From DASQUP01 sp035641235 (lineage in GTDB: Bacteria > Actinomycetota > CADDZG01 > WHSQ01), in NCBI GenBank assembly GCA_035641235.1, contig DASQUP010000019.1:1-5529 (forward strand): 5,529 nucleotides of DNA, written 5' to 3'. Shown one piece after another: positions 4,617 to 5,529 of the stretch (its first letter is position 1; every line of letters begins with the position of its first letter). The translations under genes were made by a program, and so were the position numbers. The notes beneath the pieces are model-generated. The model was not told where the DNA came from, did no database searches, and saw nothing but the letters and a program-made list of their open reading frames with translations.

Positions 4617-5529
4617 TCAGCCGCCGATCTGCGACATCGATCGGGAGGCCGGTCTGAAGCCCGGGTCGCCAATGCGGTGCTTTAGCTCCTTGCGGGCGAC
4701 GGCATCCCGGAGCGCCCGCTCGATCTCATCGTCTGTGGCGTCGGCGCGCAGGAGGGCCCGGAGGTCGGTCTCACGTCGTGAGAACAGGCAGGTCCGAAGC
4801 TGACCGTCGGCGGTCAGTCGGATGCGATCGCAGCTTGAGCAGAACGGCTCCGAGACCGGGCTGATGAAGCCGATCTCCCCGGCTCCGTCTGCGAATCGAT
4901 AGCGCTTCGCCGTGGAGGACGGCTTGGCATCGACCCGCTGCAGCGGCCAGTGTCGCTCGATCTCGGCGCGGATCTCTTCGCCGGTAAGCACGTCGTCCTG
5001 TGACCACGCCTCGTCGGCATCCAGCGGCATGAACTCGATGAATCGGACGACGTAGGGCTTGCGGCGGGCCAGGGCGGCGAAGGCGGGGATCTCCTGCTCG
5101 GTGAAGCCACGGATCGCGACCACGTTGAGCTTTATCGGCCGTAACTCCGGCTGTGCCTCGGCGGCCTCGATGCCCCGCAGTACGCGGTCGAGCGCGTCGC
5201 GGCGCGTGATCTCCGCGAACCGCACGTGCGAGAGCGAGTCGAGCGAGATGTTGATCCTTCGCAGCCCGTTCTCCACGAGCGGACCGGCGAGCTTGTCCAG
5301 CAGCACGCCGTTCGTGGTCAGCGAGAGGTCGCGCAGGCCCCGGATCGTCGCCAGCATTCCCACCAGCTGCGGCAGATCGCGGCGGACCAGCGGTTCGCCG
5401 CCCGTGACGCGCACCTCGTCCACGCCGGTCTCGGCCAGGATGCGGGCGAGGCGGCTGATTTCCTCGAAGGTGAGCAGCTCCGCCCGCGGCAGCCAGGGGA
5501 GGCCCTCCGCCGGCATGCAGTAGCGACAG
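4617..5529 (-). CDS. moaA: GTP 3',8-cyclase MoaA, 5' end cut by window edge
   Basis: 304 codons to the edge, 303 complete; about 20-30 N-terminal residues are expected beyond position 5529. MoaA is a cytoplasmic radical-SAM enzyme that converts GTP to 3',8-cyclo-7,8-dihydro-GTP, which MoaC turns into cyclic pyranopterin monophosphate in molybdenum cofactor synthesis. The visible start C-R-Y-C-M-P-A-E-G holds the last two Cys of the C-x3-C-x2-C cluster motif. Counting from the Met at 5516, there follow T-G-G-E-P at 38-42 (SAM contact), T-T-N-G at 67-70 and N-I-S-L-D-S at 89-94. The second FeS cluster is C226-x2-C229-x13-C243 in F-C-S-S-C-D-R-I-R. The protein ends S-Q-I-G-G, the conserved Gly-Gly tail needed for activity. 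No frameshift is seen. The Met at 5516 is internal, not a start. The arsR-like gene follows after 46 bases; no other moa gene is visible. Confidence 0.96.
   Translation of the reverse strand, partial: CRYCMPAEGLPWLPRAELLTFEEISRLARILAETGVDEVRVTGGEPLVRRDLPQLVGMLATIRGLRDLSLTTNGVLLDKLAGPLVENGLRRINISLDSLSHVRFAEITRRDALDRVLRGIEAAEAQPELRPIKLNVVAIRGFTEQEIPAFAALARRKPYVVRFIEFMPLDADEAWSQDDVLTGEEIRAEIERHWPLQRVDAKPSSTAKRYRFADGAGEIGFISPVSEPFCSSCDRIRLTADGQLRTCLFSRRETDLRALLRADATDDEIERALRDAVARKELKHRIGDPGFRPASRSMSQIGG

Noticed and set aside
5059..5523. 154-codon Ser/Arg-rich plus-strand frame
   Set aside because: It is antisense to moaA, whose motifs are intact; composition is typical of a shadow frame.
1..5529. 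Mobile element, CRISPR array, tRNA or rRNA
   Set aside because: No transposase or integrase motifs, no regularly spaced repeats and no cloverleaf-like segment were seen; nearly all bases are covered by recognised genes.

Overview
The window looks like chromosomal DNA from a high-GC soil-type bacterium, most plausibly an actinomycete-like lineage. The reasons are GC-rich codon use in the right half, GTG starts for three genes, and a DUF6510-type small zinc-ribbon protein, a family I associate mainly with Actinomycetota. That assignment is inference; no ribosomal or other phylogenetic marker is present.

Positions 1-3196 are a urease operon read leftwards: ureA (gamma), ureB (beta), ureC (alpha, catalytic), ureE (nickel chaperone) and the first 47 codons of ureF (accessory GTPase-activating partner), which runs off the left edge. 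Genes are tightly packed: ureA-ureB are 12 bases apart, ureB-ureC overlap by 4 bases, ureC-ureE are 25 bases apart and ureE-ureF overlap by 8 bases. The remaining maturation genes (ureG, ureD/H) would be expected just beyond position 1. All nickel ligands of UreC are conserved, but several second-shell and flap residues are not: the flap Cys is Val, the Ala-Met pair after the metal Asp is Gly-Val, and the loop that normally carries the THATTC-like segment is 3 residues shorter. UreB carries extra N- and C-terminal tails. This makes the enzyme a divergent urease or urease-like amidohydrolase rather than a textbook one.

Positions 3197-3417 are the only intergenic region of any size. It separates leftward ureA from rightward dps and holds two abutting inverted repeats in the ureA leader. 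Base composition changes across it: sampled 60-base lines average about 58% GC in the urease operon and about 70% to the right.

Positions 3418-4166 hold a rightward pair: a Dps ferritin-like mini-cage protein with the complete ferroxidase ligand set, followed 5 bases later by an 81-residue DUF6510-like zinc-ribbon protein. Positions 4205-5529 hold two leftward genes: moaA (radical-SAM GTP 3',8-cyclase for molybdenum cofactor, cut at the right edge just inside its first FeS motif) and, 46 bases downstream, an ArsR/SmtB-type metal- or metalloid-sensing repressor with Cys-Val-Cys in the sensing helix. The DUF6510 gene and the arsR-like gene converge on a 38-base gap with one modest hairpin. The shared theme of the window is metal handling (nickel urease, iron storage, molybdenum cofactor, thiol metal sensor), but nothing shows that the three blocks act together.
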